A stretch of 45,941 nucleotides of DNA from Burkholderiales bacterium (GTDB lineage Bacteria > Pseudomonadota > Gammaproteobacteria > Burkholderiales > Burkholderiaceae_F), in the NCBI GenBank assembly GCA_020248785.1, contig JADCGX010000237.1:1-45941 (forward strand), given 5' to 3'. The position numbers and the translations under genes are program-made. The notes below the pieces were generated by a model, which was not told where the DNA came from, made no database searches, and saw only the letters and a list, made by a program, of their open reading frames with translations. Position 1 is the stretch's first letter, and every line of letters starts with the position of its first letter. Shown piece after piece: positions 8,201 through 16,108 of this stretch.

Positions 8201-8433
8201 AGAACAATGCCGGCCCGGACACGCCCAGCGGCCGGCGCTATCTGGACAGCGCAACGAACGGATGGCGGTTTCAGCTCTTCGTGCGGCCGCGTCGGGGTGA
8301 GGCCTATCGCGCCTGCGGACCGGTGCTGCTGGAGTCCGCCGAGGGCGATCGGCCGATGAGCATCGTGTGGAAGCTCGAAACGCCGCTGCCCGTGCGCCTG
8401 TTCCGCGAGTTCAGCGTGCTGCGGGGGGCGTAG
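5266..8433 (+). CDS. PLD-nuclease/DEAD-helicase with DUF3427 (defence-type)
   Basis: This 1055-residue protein has an N-terminal phospholipase-D-like nuclease domain (about 115-300; RLHAKAWLFQ with the HxK pair near 228-230, then GSANLSG at 246-252). A superfamily II helicase core follows: ATGTGKT near 355-361, DECH at 450-453, LTATPER near 476, and QQIGRGLRL near 655 as motif VI. The last roughly 200 residues resemble DUF3427, with QTQNNAGPDTPSGRRY near 977. This architecture is frequent in defence islands and DNA-processing systems; the substrate is not known. Only one HxK motif is evident, so the nuclease may work as a dimer. The 3' end overlaps the convergent frameshifted gene by 23 bases. 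Confidence 0.88.
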   Translation: MALPDGLYELLLTEGLAKAVAALEPGSAEVRSIGGGVPELLVDAMARQLGAILEDIAGDDADRSRRQLELVNELLVTLRQRLAAGHGEDTTVAAAEVVDLIAQPLRVLRAVRRDQQFPPAPEVGLAAPWLFTAGKGSPSLLHEIRRELASADQVDILVSFITVSGVRKLQDVLQQITATGAHGQRATRLRILTTTYTGATEARALDELARLPGCEVRVSLDGRRTRLHAKAWLFQRKTGFGSAYVGSANLSGAALTGGLEWTVKLSQRAQEALFTRAIAHFETLWADSEFQRYDPDNAHHRQALAAALGRESFGSEPSGAVAFFDLQPKTYQQDILEQLAAERAHGRHRNLVVAATGTGKTVVAAFDYRNACRSEGGRPRLLFVAHREEILRQALRTYREVLRDPEFGELLTGSHDPGRWDHLFATIDSVTSRELVARVGAAHWHTVVVDECHRLAADRFDAFVRAVQPRVLLGLTATPERSDGQPIMPYFDARPDGSPAVELRLWHALDLQLLAPFEYYACDDATDFSAVPWDRPGEREAVDNLVTGNDARARLVVNEWRRLASDAARSRALVFCVSVAHAEFMTEWLNRAGLPAACVVGATSAEVRRRAPQRLLDGELCALVTVDLYNEGVDLPMVDTLLLLRPTQSPVLFQQQIGRGLRLAPGKESCLVLDFVGQHRSEFRFDRLLSSLTGLSRRELVDGVENGFGSLPPGCHIHLQRQTREQVLQGLRALTTQNWRRLKTELQAYAALRGRSAVRLADFLHDQALELEDVYRAATGQGRSGWTALKRDAGLLVAEPGPEEDYFSRRFADLLHVDDPLRLDVMAAVGAGQVRLPALDAMPALGVQMLAYQVDGRHEQAAGPQAFIERLQRHPAIAAELVELSSLLQARTTLGARSVPGLEEAPLCLHAGYGVREVLTAVGWLTAARRAPFQAGVLPLTHRKTELLFVTLDKSEGYHDRIAYHDYAISVDRFHWQTQNNAGPDTPSGRRYLDSATNGWRFQLFVRPRRGEAYRACGPVLLESAEGDRPMSIVWKLETPLPVRLFREFSVLRGA

Positions 8434-8960
8434 CGGCGGGGGTCTGGCGCGCCGGCGCCTTGAACACGTTCTTCACGTTCCAGGCCAGGAACTCGGGCGC
8501 GGGCAGGAGGTCGGCCTGCTGCAGTGGGAAGAAGGCCAGGCCCACCGCGGCGGCGATGTCGCCGTGCAGCGTCTGCGGGAAACAGGTGTCGAGCACGCGC
8601 GACCGGAGAGCCCCCTTGCACGTGCCGCGCCCTGAGCTCGCCCAGGTTGGGCGTGGCGCCGGGCGGCCGGGCGAGCAGGTCGCGCGGGCCGTGCAGTTCC
8701 CACAGCGCCCGCTGCCCGTCCGTGGCCAGGTGCCAGAACGGGTAGTGGCGCGACTTGGCCGACCCGCCGGGGCCGAACTCGGAAAGCAGCGCGCGCATCG
8801 GCGCGTCGAGGGCGCCGAACTCCACCAGGCGCGGCTCGTCGCGCTGCACTCGGGTCAGTGCCAGCAGGATCAGCAGCGGCTTGTGCGGCGCGTACGCGCC
8901 GGCCTTCTGGGCACGCCGGATGCGGTCGAAGGCTTCGAGCACCTGCGCCGCGGTCTTCAT
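8411..8960 (-). pseudogene. Frameshifted phosphorothioate-sensing (SBD-like) protein without HNH domain
   Basis: From the ATG at 8958-8960 the frame encodes APHKPLLILLALTRV, LLSEFGPGG and HYPFWHLATDGQRALWE, which match the N-terminal sulfur-binding-domain region of phosphorothioated-DNA-binding restriction endonucleases (ScoMcrA-type). Near a run of five C at 8611-8615 the similarity jumps frame and continues as VLDTCFPQTLHGDIAAAVGL, the expected next motif. Removing one G from the run restores a protein of about 183 residues. The C-terminal HNH nuclease normal for the family is missing and is replaced by an unrelated Pro/Ala-rich end. Either it has decayed, or it is a stand-alone sensor with a sequencing error. 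The start overlaps the HIT-like gene by ATGA. Confidence 0.65.
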
Positions 8961-9217
8961 GTCGGTTCGCCGCGGGGTCGCGGCCCGGTCCCGGGGTCGC
9001 GCTTCGTCGCGGGGTCGCGCCCTGTCCAGTAGTCGGCCCGCTCCGGCTCGGCCCACTCGAGCGCGAACAGGCTGCCGACGTGCCGGCGCGGCAGCACCAA
9101 GCTGTGGCCACGCGTCAGCAGGAACGCATCGCGGATCACCACCGCGTGCTCGCTGCGGTGGACGATCCGCGCCGGCGGCAGGGCGCAGAAGGGGCACTCG
9201 CTCGCAGGCGGATTCAT
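8957..9217 (-). CDS. Short HIT-like protein lacking the HIT motif
   Basis: This 86-residue product begins MNPPASECPFCALPPARIV and continues AFLLTRGHSLVLPRRHV, the Cys-x-x-Cys and GHxLVxPxRH segments of HIT-family nucleotide hydrolases. The family's catalytic HxHxHxx motif would follow about 30 residues later but the frame ends first, in a low-complexity tail (RDPATKRDPGTGPRPRG) encoded by three imperfect copies of a CGGGGTCGCG unit. The gene is therefore probably truncated and catalytically dead. Its TGA overlaps the ATG of the next gene, which indicates an original operon. An upstream Met at 9236-9238 would add seven residues. Confidence 0.6.
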   Translation of the reverse strand: MNPPASECPFCALPPARIVHRSEHAVVIRDAFLLTRGHSLVLPRRHVGSLFALEWAEPERADYWTGRDPATKRDPGTGPRPRGEPT

Positions 9218-9417
9218 CGGCCGGCAAGGCCAACCCATCGCTGCGGCCGGCGGGGGCGCAGGCGGTGGCGTCTTCGCCTGCGGCCGCCCCGGGCGCGAAA
9301 CCCTCGCGCTGCCCCGGGCCAAGGCGCGCGGCTTGCCGCGCGCCCTAAACTGCCGGGCAGCATCTTCTGCTCCCGCTCCTGCCATCGCTGTTGGGAGCGC
9401 CACCCTGCTGCATCGCC

Positions 9418-9909
9418 ATGGAACCCACCGAGATCCCCACCCTCACCAAGCGGCGCCTGCAGGCGCAGGTGGTCGGCGCCATCTACGCCGAGATGCGCGA
9501 GCAGATCGGCGAGGACAAGGCGGTGGCCATCCTCGACGCGGCCATCCGCAAGGCGGCCGTGGCCGAGGGCCGCGAGTTCGCGCAGCGCGAGCCGGGCGGC
9601 GCCACGTCGATGGCGAGTTTCATCAAGCTCTACGAGCTTTGGACGGCCGACAGCGCGCTCGAGATGAAGGTGCTGCGCGCCGACGACGAGCACTTCGACT
9701 TCGACATCGTGCGCTGCCGCTACGCCGAGACCTACCGCGAGATGGGCCTGGGCCGCATCGGGCACCTGCTGTCGTGCAACCGGGACGGCACCTTCTGCCA
9801 GGGCTACGACGCGCGCATCACGCTGGAGCGCAAACAGACGATCATGGAAGGCGCGCCGTGCTGCACGTTCCGGTACCGGTACGAGGGCAAGGCCGAGGGG
9901 ACTGGCTGA
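9418..9909 (+). CDS. L-2-amino-thiazoline-4-carboxylate hydrolase-like protein
   Basis: This 163-residue protein matches the ATC-hydrolase family (Pfam ATC_hydrolase) in the segments VRCRYAETYREMGLGRIG, LLSCNRDGTFCQGYDARI and CCTFRYRYE. The founding member opens the thiazoline ring of L-ATC in the Pseudomonas route to cysteine, but most family members have no assigned substrate. The ATG at 9418 precedes the conserved helix; an upstream in-frame TTG at 9391 would add nine unlikely residues. The neighbour ends eight bases away on the other strand (nitronate monooxygenase), so the genes are convergent and not an operon. Confidence 0.75.
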   Translation: MEPTEIPTLTKRRLQAQVVGAIYAEMREQIGEDKAVAILDAAIRKAAVAEGREFAQREPGGATSMASFIKLYELWTADSALEMKVLRADDEHFDFDIVRCRYAETYREMGLGRIGHLLSCNRDGTFCQGYDARITLERKQTIMEGAPCCTFRYRYEGKAEGTG

Positions 9910-9916
9910 GAGGGGC

Positions 9917-10972
9917 CTACGCCGCGAGCCCTGCCAGCTCCCGCGTCAGGCGCCCCGCCGGCACCGCCCGGCAGCCACTCGTGTCCTGCCCTGCCCAAAG
10001 TGGCGAGTACTCGCCGCTGCCCAGGCTCTCGGCGCGGGCCCTCAGCGGCGCGATGGCGGCGGCGGCCAGCGGAAAGGCCGGCGCGTCGGGGTGCAGGGGG
10101 CCGAGGCGGCGCATCAGGCCGTTGACGATGCCGCGCGCCGGGCGGCCGGTGTAGAGGTTGGTGAGCGCGGTCACGCGCGCGGCCTCGCCGGCCAGCGCGG
10201 CGCGGTGCACGGCGCTGGTGGTGGCCTCGGGACACAGCAGGTAGGCGGTGCCCACCTGCACGCCGGCGGCGCCGAGGGCCAGCGCGGCGGCCACGGCCTC
10301 GCGGCAGCCGATGCCGCCGGCGGCGATGACGGGCACCTGCACGGCACGGGCCACCTGGGGCACGAGTGCCATCGTGCCCAGCTGCGTGGCGAGGTCGGCG
10401 GTGAGGAACATGCCGCGGTGGCCGCCGGCCTCCAGGCCCTGCGCGATGATGGCGTCCACGCCGCGCGCCTCGAGCCAGCGCGCCTCGTCCACCGTGGTGG
10501 CCGAGGACAGCACGCGCGCGCCCCAGGAGCGCACCCGTGCCAGCAGCGCGGGCTCGGGCAGGCCGAAGTGGAAACTGACCACCGGCGGGCGCAGGGCCTC
10601 GAGAACCTCGAGCGCGGCCGTGCCGAAGGGCACGCGAGCGGGCGCGGCGGGCTGTGCCTGCGGGTCGAGGCCGAGCTCGGCGTAGCAGGGTGCGAGCGCC
10701 TGGCGCCAGCGGGCCTCGCGCGCGGGGTCGGAAGCGGGCTGCGGGTGGCAGAAGAAGTTGACGTTGAAGGGCCGTGCGGTGCCGCGCCGCAGAGCCAGCA
10801 GCTCGTCGCGCAAGGCATCGGGCCCGAGCATCGCGGCGGGCAGCGAGCCCAGGCCGCCTGCCTCGGACACCGCCACCGCCAGCGCGCTGCCCTGCACGCC
10901 GGCCATCGGCGCCTGCACGATGGGCAGTTCGATGCCGAGCAACTGCTGCAGCGTTGCGCGGCCGTGCCCCAC
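9917..10972 (-). CDS. Nitronate monooxygenase (NPD-type flavoprotein)
   Basis: This protein of about 351 residues has the FMN-binding TIM-barrel motifs LPIVQAPMAGVQG near the N-terminus, FNVNFFCHPQP, VVSFHFGLP, AIIAQGLEAGGHRG and VPVIAAGGIG. These define the 2-nitropropane dioxygenase/nitronate monooxygenase family, which oxidatively denitrifies alkyl nitronates such as propionate-3-nitronate. The start is uncertain: a GTG at 10970-10972 is taken, while a TTG at 10982-10984 overlaps the cupin stop (TTGA) and would give translational coupling. It is the second gene of a two-gene minus-strand operon behind the cupin. Confidence 0.88.
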   Translation of the reverse strand: MGHGRATLQQLLGIELPIVQAPMAGVQGSALAVAVSEAGGLGSLPAAMLGPDALRDELLALRRGTARPFNVNFFCHPQPASDPAREARWRQALAPCYAELGLDPQAQPAAPARVPFGTAALEVLEALRPPVVSFHFGLPEPALLARVRSWGARVLSSATTVDEARWLEARGVDAIIAQGLEAGGHRGMFLTADLATQLGTMALVPQVARAVQVPVIAAGGIGCREAVAAALALGAAGVQVGTAYLLCPEATTSAVHRAALAGEAARVTALTNLYTGRPARGIVNGLMRRLGPLHPDAPAFPLAAAAIAPLRARAESLGSGEYSPLWAGQDTSGCRAVPAGRLTRELAGLAA

Positions 10973-10980
10973 GACCGCGC

Positions 10981-11499
10981 TCAAGGCTCGCCCGCCCAGT
11001 AGTCGAGCTCGTCGATGCCGGGCCCGCGATCGCGGATGGCCAGCAGCGCGGCCCCCGCGCCCGCGGCGGCCCCGGTGCGCACCATGAACTTGCCCGAGTC
11101 CGGGTACTCGCAGACCTCGGGCAGGTCCTGCGTGCTGATTGACAGGATCTTCAGCGGCGCGTCGGAGGTGTTGACGATCTGGTGCGGGTACTGCGGCCCG
11201 GGCGGCACGAAGACGACGTCGCCCTGGCGCAGCGGCAGCATCTCGCCGGCCACGCGCAGCGTGCCCGAGCCCTCGAGCACGACGAACATCTCCTCCTGCG
11301 CGTGGTGCAGGTGGTACGGGCAGGCGCGCCTGCCGGGCGCCAGGATGTCGACCGACGCGCCGAGCCGGCGCGCCGCGGTGCCAGGCGCCAGCCTTGCGCC
11401 CGTGCTGTCGTAGAGGGGCTCGCGCACCTCGCGCGTCTTGGGCACGTCGTCCAGGTTGCGGATGAGTCGTTGCGCCAGGGCGCGGGCGGTGTCGTTCAT
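10981..11499 (-). CDS. Cupin-domain protein
   Basis: This 172-residue protein has one conserved beta-barrel. Cupin motif 1 is at PYHLHHAQEEMFVVLEGSG and motif 2 at LRQGDVVFVPPGPQYPHQIVN, with the His/Glu/His metal-binding set visible. The N-terminal 45 residues (RALAQRLIRNLDDVPKTRE) are helical, and a Gly/Ala-rich segment follows the barrel. The family includes dioxygenases, epimerases and storage folds, so no reaction can be named. The stop overlaps or abuts the start of the nitronate monooxygenase, suggesting they act on the same compound class. Confidence 0.8.
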   Translation of the reverse strand: MNDTARALAQRLIRNLDDVPKTREVREPLYDSTGARLAPGTAARRLGASVDILAPGRRACPYHLHHAQEEMFVVLEGSGTLRVAGEMLPLRQGDVVFVPPGPQYPHQIVNTSDAPLKILSISTQDLPEVCEYPDSGKFMVRTGAAAGAGAALLAIRDRGPGIDELDYWAGEP

Positions 11500-11965
11500 G
11501 GGCGGTTTCCCCGCGGTGCGTTGTCCACCAAGAGGATGGTAGGGCCCGAGGGGAGTGCCGCTGCAGGGGTCCACGGCTCGCGGCAGGCCCGCGGCGGCGC
11601 GCCGGCGGTCTTCGTCCTGTTCTTCGTCCGCAGTGCACCGGGGCCCTGCGCGATCCTGCTGCTGGCGTCGCCAGAACCGCGCCGACCTGCGCCAGATCGT
11701 GGCACCGTGGATCGTCACGCCGGGCTCGTTGCGGGCGGCGTGGCAGTGTGGGGGTCGTTCATCGGCATCGCCATGCGGTTGCCGATCGGTTCGAACCCGT
11801 TCGCGTCGCGAGCGTGACCCGGGCGACGAGGCCTTGCGCGACGAGGCCGCCGGTGTGGCCAGGCGGCCGCCGCCTGCAGGCCGCGACGGCCACGCACCGT
11901 GAACTTCCGCACGCCGCCGCACGCGGACCACCTCAATCGTGGACCGGGCGCGCCGAATTACCTGC
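11500..11965. other. Intergenic region between cupin operon and diguanylate cyclase
   Basis: About 470 bases separate two divergently transcribed units. The open frames here are of the Arg/Pro-rich shadow type. Promoters for both units should lie here, but I see no hexamer pair good enough to name. Confidence 0.35.
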
Positions 11966-13651
11966 ATGGACAGCCCATCCGATGGCCTGCGGGTGCCTCG
12001 TTCGTCGCGGCGCATGCGCAACATGTCCGCGCGACCGACGCCTTCGGCCGCGGCAAACGGTGCGGGCCCGAGCGCCTGCGATGTCGACGAATTGAGCGCG
12101 ATGCTCGTCGGCGATGTGCAGAGCGTCATCGCCCGGCTGGCCGAGGACCCCTCCGCCCTGGCCCGCCTGGTGGAGGAGCACCGCATCTTCAAGGAGGCCA
12201 TCGAGAAGAGCCCGGTGGCCTACTGCGTCTATGACGCCGACGACCGGCTGATCGCATCGAACGCGGCCTATGCCCGAGCGCATCCGGCGCTCAATGCCCT
12301 CGTCCGCGACGCTCGGGGCGGCCGCGCCGTGACCTACGGCGAGCTGGTGCGCGAGCAGCTGCGCGGCCAGCTGCCGCCCGATCAACTCGAGCAGGCGGTG
12401 GCCGAGCGGGTGCAGGCGCAGCGCCGTGCTGACGGCACGTCGGTGCTTCGAAGCTACGGCAACAACCTCCACTACAAGCTGACCAAGTACCCCCTGTCCA
12501 GCGGCGCCGTCGCCGGGCTCGCGTTCGACGTCAGCGAGCTCATGCAGCGCGAGGCCGAGCTGAAGCAGGCGCGGGCCGATGCGGAGCAGGCCACGCGGCA
12601 AGCGCAGCAGAGTCTGGCGCTGGAACTCCAGCGCAAGCGCGAGGCGCGCCTGCTGTCCGAGCTGGGCGAGTGGCTGCAGAGCTGCAAGACGCTGCAGGAG
12701 CTCTACGAGGTGATCGGCTGCTACATGGCGCAGATCTTCCCCGGTACCGCGGGCGAGCTGTACATCTACAGCAACTCGCGCGATGTGCTGGACGGGGTGT
12801 GCGCCTGGAGCCGCCCGCTGAAGCTGGTGGGCCACTTCCAGCCCGACGAGTGCTGGGCCCTGCGGCGCGGGCGGATGTACAAGCATGGCGCCGGCCTGGT
12901 CAACTTCCGGTGCGGGCACGCACACGACGTCGACCCCGACGACGCCGACGCCGCCTATCTGTGCCTGCCGATCATCGCCCACGGCGACACCGTGGGCCTG
13001 CTGCACATCCGCTTTGGCGGGCGCGCGGGCGAGGGGGGGCGGGCGCAGATGGACGACGACGCCTGCGCCTTCGCGATCCGGTGCTCCGAGCAGATCAGCC
13101 TGGCCATCGCCAACGTGAAGCTGCGCGACGAGCTGCGCGACCAGTCCACGCGTGACCCGCTGACCGGCCTGTTCAATCGCCGCTACTTCTTCGACAGCTG
13201 CCGCCAGGCCCTCCACCACGCCAGCAGCAGCGGTGAGCCGGTGAGCCTGATCTCGCTGGACGCCGATCACTTCAAGCGCCTCAACGACACCCATGGGCAC
13301 GACGCGGGCGACACCGTGCTGCGTGCCGTGAGCGAGCTGCTCGGCTCCATGTTCCAGGGCCGCGACGTCGTCGCCCGCCTGGGTGGCGAGGAGTTCTCGG
13401 TGCTGCTGCCCTCCTGCGATGTCGAGCAGGCTCGAGCGCGTGCCGACGAGATGCGCCGGCGCGTGGAGGCGCTGCGCATCCGCTACCGCGAACTCGAACT
13501 GCCTCGTGTCACCATCTCCGTCGGCGTGGCGTCGTATCCGCAGTGCGGGCAGATCACGCAGGAACTGCTGCGTGCCGCCGACGGCGCCCTGTACGCAGCC
13601 AAGGAAGCGGGCCGCAACCAGGTCCACGTGGCCACCAGAGCAGGCGCGTAG
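11966..13651 (+). CDS. PAS-GAF-GGDEF diguanylate cyclase
   Basis: This protein of about 561 residues has an N-terminal PAS-like sensor (around 70-165, with IEKSPVAYCVYDADDRLIASN), a coiled-coil linker rich in Glu/Gln/Arg, a GAF domain (about 220-385) and a GGDEF domain (about 390-555). The catalytic loop is GGEEF at 473-477, so it should make cyclic di-GMP from two GTP. The inhibitory I-site RxxD normally just upstream is QGRD here, so product inhibition at that site is probably lost. No membrane segment is seen, which implies cytoplasmic sensing. The start is uncertain: ATG codons at 11966, 12014 and 12023 all lack a clear ribosome site. Confidence 0.88.
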   Translation: MDSPSDGLRVPRSSRRMRNMSARPTPSAAANGAGPSACDVDELSAMLVGDVQSVIARLAEDPSALARLVEEHRIFKEAIEKSPVAYCVYDADDRLIASNAAYARAHPALNALVRDARGGRAVTYGELVREQLRGQLPPDQLEQAVAERVQAQRRADGTSVLRSYGNNLHYKLTKYPLSSGAVAGLAFDVSELMQREAELKQARADAEQATRQAQQSLALELQRKREARLLSELGEWLQSCKTLQELYEVIGCYMAQIFPGTAGELYIYSNSRDVLDGVCAWSRPLKLVGHFQPDECWALRRGRMYKHGAGLVNFRCGHAHDVDPDDADAAYLCLPIIAHGDTVGLLHIRFGGRAGEGGRAQMDDDACAFAIRCSEQISLAIANVKLRDELRDQSTRDPLTGLFNRRYFFDSCRQALHHASSSGEPVSLISLDADHFKRLNDTHGHDAGDTVLRAVSELLGSMFQGRDVVARLGGEEFSVLLPSCDVEQARARADEMRRRVEALRIRYRELELPRVTISVGVASYPQCGQITQELLRAADGALYAAKEAGRNQVHVATRAGA

Positions 13652-13723
13652 CGGGGCGCTCGCCGTCCTCGCCGTCACCGATCTCCCGGGTCGCCCGCAC
13701 AGGAGCCGGGGCGGGGGCTGTGA

Positions 13724-13897
13724 TCAAGCCCCGTGCGGATCGTCCACCCGCGGCCACAGCGGCCGGCTCACCTGCGTGTAGGCCAGCGCGCGCATGTCCA
13801 TCGAGCCCGTGCCGGGGGCGGCGACGTAGACGATGTCGTCGGCCACCGGCAGGAAGCCGGCGTGGAAGTGCTGGGTGGACTCGTCATCACGAAGCCG
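13724..13897 (-). pseudogene. C-terminal remnant of an MlrC-like (M81) metallopeptidase
   Basis: A minus-strand frame ending at a TGA (13724-13726) reads STQHFHAGFLPVADDIVYVAAPG and then LAYTQVSRPLWPRVDDP. This matches the conserved end of MlrC/M81 peptidases (microcystinase C-like), where the STQHF...APG block is followed by a Pro-Trp-Pro motif. The similarity stops abruptly at about 13897 and no upstream part is present, so only some 58 residues remain. It is a deletion scar, probably marking the left edge of the accessory block that follows. Confidence 0.55.
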
Positions 13898-14001
13898 ATC
13901 GTGGCGGGCTGGGCCTCCGCGGCGCTGATGGGTCTAGCCCTCGGCTTCGAGGTCGCCGCGTCTACTGCGGTGCGAACGCGCGCGCACCCTTGGAAATCCG
14001 C

Positions 14002-14019
14002 GCAAAGCTTCCGCAAAGC
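14002..14019 (+). promoter_or_regulatory. Paired GCAAAG boxes, 11-bp spacing (site 1)
   Basis: CAAAG occurs at 14003-14007 and again at 14014-14018, exactly 11 bp apart, both preceded by CG and followed by C. It lies 22 bases before the small ORF at 14041 and about 350 before the 580-residue protein. Head-to-tail boxes at 11 bp are the kind of site bound by SARP-type winged-helix activators. Four similar pairs occur in the window. Confidence 0.4.
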
Positions 14020-14040
14020 GGGCTCATACCATCATGCGGC

Positions 14041-14202
14041 ATGCGCGGATTCCTCTCACCGCCGCCGCAGGACTCCGGTCCTGTCTACCTGCCCGTGACC
14101 TCGCATTACGTAGCGCAGGCGGGCAGTGGAGTGCTTCGCGAACTGGCATGGGCCTTCTTCGTAGTCGTCATGGCGTCGGTGGTCGTGCTGTGGCCGGCCT
14201 GA
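14041..14202 (+). CDS. Small protein with C-terminal membrane segment
   Basis: This 53-residue ORF starts MRGFLSPPPQDSGPVYLP and ends with a hydrophobic stretch (ELAWAFFVVVMASVVVLWP), giving a predicted tail-anchored small membrane protein. It lies between the paired GCAAAG boxes and the repeat-containing 580-residue gene, in the same direction. No family is recognised and no clear Shine-Dalgarno sequence precedes it, so it may be spurious. The composition of the C-terminal segment argues for a real product. Confidence 0.4.
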   Translation: MRGFLSPPPQDSGPVYLPVTSHYVAQAGSGVLRELAWAFFVVVMASVVVLWPA

Positions 14203-14365
14203 CTCTGAAAACGGAATGGTTTCGGGCTTTCTCGATCTGGAGGTCCGCGCGTTGACCGTCAGCCTGGTTGCGGCGGTCTGCGCGCCTGGGGCTGTGAACC
14301 TGAATCCTTTGCCGCCCTCGCGATCAGTCGGGCAATCGCCCTCAAGACCAACTCGGAGATCATGA

Positions 14366-16108
14366 ATGGCCACACTCGTCGCGTCGCCCACCACCCGGCT
14401 CGGCACGCCCGCTGCTGACGCCCCCTTCTTGGTGGCCAACGAGCCGCCCCTGCGCCCGGGGTCCGGCCAAGCCAGCACGACCGAGATCAAGGAGCGGCTG
14501 AACAAGACTCTGAGCAGCCTGACTGGCGGCAAGATCGGGAGCATCGAGCAACTGCCCTACTACCGAATGGGTGGACGCTTTCAGGAGCTGGAAGCCCAGC
14601 TGAACAGGGAGGTGCGCGCGGCCTCCGGCGGGCGCATCCAGTCGTGGCAGGCCTTGCTCAGCGCCGATGGGAGGCGTGTGCTGGCTGCGCAGGCAGCGAA
14701 GCCGGGCTCGCCTGGCGTCCCGGCTTCCAACCTGACCGTGGATGCTCATGATGAAGTCAAGAAGAGCCTCGGCGTTGCGCTGGCGCAGCTGAGCGGCGGC
14801 AAGGTCCGGTCCCTGGAGCAACTGCAGGCCTACAAGGGGCCGGACCGTGCTGGGCTCGAGGCCAGGCTGAATCAAGAAGTGACGAAGGCCTCCGGCGGAC
14901 AGGTGAGATCCTACAAGGACCTGCTGGACAAGGCCAAGAGCCAGGGGGACGCGGGCAAGCCCGGCTACAACCCCGCAGCGGCACTCACCTATGCGGCCAC
15001 CGGCACAGTGGTGGCCTACAACATCCTGCGGTCTGCTGGTTTGTCGGTCAGGGATGCAGCCACGAAGCTACCCGGCAGCTTTGCTCGCAGCTTGATCACT
15101 GCCAGCATTGCCCAGATTCCGACGAACATCAAGGACCCCTTCCTTCAGGTGACTTACAAGGGCGGAATTGGGGCGCTACTGACGCTTGGCACCAACGCCA
15201 TTGCAGGCAAGGTCCACCCCAGTGCCGCCCTGTCGCCTGCCATGAACTGGTCGATGGTGGTAGCCGCCTTCACGACGGCCGGCGCCGTCGTCGGTCTGAA
15301 GGAATTGCAGCAGCGCGGCTATCTGGGCGGGCTGCCGCCGGACAACCCCAAAGACTGGGGGCAGTGGTTTCAGAAGTACGCGCCGCCCAGCGTCGCCATC
15401 AGTGCGGGCTTGACCCCGCCCGTGCTGCTCGGGTCGGTGGTCCACGCCGCCCGGAACGGGAGTGGCATGACGCCACAGCAATTGGCCGTCAATGCCGCGG
15501 TCACCCTCGTGTTTCCGTTCCTGCAGAACCTGCTGGCCAACGCCATCGTGAATCCGCCCAAGGGCGCCTCCCTGGACGCCAGCAAGTTCCCCCCCGGCAC
15601 CGTGGACAAGCTCAAGGCAGCGGCCAGTGCTCTCGGCCAGATGGGCCTCTATGTGATGAGCGACAAGATCTGGAACGTCATCAACTCGTTCGGCAAGCCA
15701 CCGCCCGCCGCAGGCACCGCAGCGGCAAAGTGGTCGTTCGGCGCCAGCGCTCACGCAGCAGCCTGGATCACGGGTGTGACCGAGGCGGTCGGCGTCCTGG
15801 CGACGGGCGTCAGCTTGATCGGCAGGAACACGAACAACGTCGCCGAGGCCCGTCAGGCCCTGGGCGAGATCGACAAGTTGCTGCAGCACCCCTTCACGTT
15901 CATGGGTCCGGTCACTCCCGGGTTGACCGACCACGAGGCGAACCAGCTGCGAAGTGATCGCATCAACGCGCTCGAGGCGAGTCGCGACAACATCCTCAAG
16001 GAGCACCCTGAACTGCGCAGCGAGTACTTCAAGCGGAACCCAGAGGTGGGCAGGCAGTTCTACGAGAAGTACCCGGAACTGCGGCCGAAGGGTTCTTCCA
16101 GCCGATGA
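14366..16108 (+). CDS. Unrecognised 580-residue protein with two N-terminal repeats and hydrophobic core
   Basis: No known family is recognised. The start ATG at 14366 follows a GGAG seven bases upstream. The first 38 residues are Thr/Ala/Pro-rich and have no Sec signal. Two related blocks follow (about 39-102 and 129-193), each of the pattern xEhKxxLxxxLxxLxGGKhxSlEQLxxY... then LExxLNxEVxxASGGxhxSxxxLL. The middle has several hydrophobic helices (about 213-230, 292-312, 372-393, 465-488) that could insert into membranes. The C-terminus is charged, with a near repeat (HPELRSEYF / YPELR). The layout recalls secreted or translocated effectors and pore-formers, but that is inference only. The beta-rich gene at 16341 probably shares its transcript. 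Confidence 0.8.
   Translation: MATLVASPTTRLGTPAADAPFLVANEPPLRPGSGQASTTEIKERLNKTLSSLTGGKIGSIEQLPYYRMGGRFQELEAQLNREVRAASGGRIQSWQALLSADGRRVLAAQAAKPGSPGVPASNLTVDAHDEVKKSLGVALAQLSGGKVRSLEQLQAYKGPDRAGLEARLNQEVTKASGGQVRSYKDLLDKAKSQGDAGKPGYNPAAALTYAATGTVVAYNILRSAGLSVRDAATKLPGSFARSLITASIAQIPTNIKDPFLQVTYKGGIGALLTLGTNAIAGKVHPSAALSPAMNWSMVVAAFTTAGAVVGLKELQQRGYLGGLPPDNPKDWGQWFQKYAPPSVAISAGLTPPVLLGSVVHAARNGSGMTPQQLAVNAAVTLVFPFLQNLLANAIVNPPKGASLDASKFPPGTVDKLKAAASALGQMGLYVMSDKIWNVINSFGKPPPAAGTAAAKWSFGASAHAAAWITGVTEAVGVLATGVSLIGRNTNNVAEARQALGEIDKLLQHPFTFMGPVTPGLTDHEANQLRSDRINALEASRDNILKEHPELRSEYFKRNPEVGRQFYEKYPELRPKGSSSR

Noticed and set aside
11933..13678. 581-codon minus-strand frame opposite the diguanylate cyclase
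   Set aside because: It is a shadow of a gene with clear PAS, GAF and GGDEF domains.
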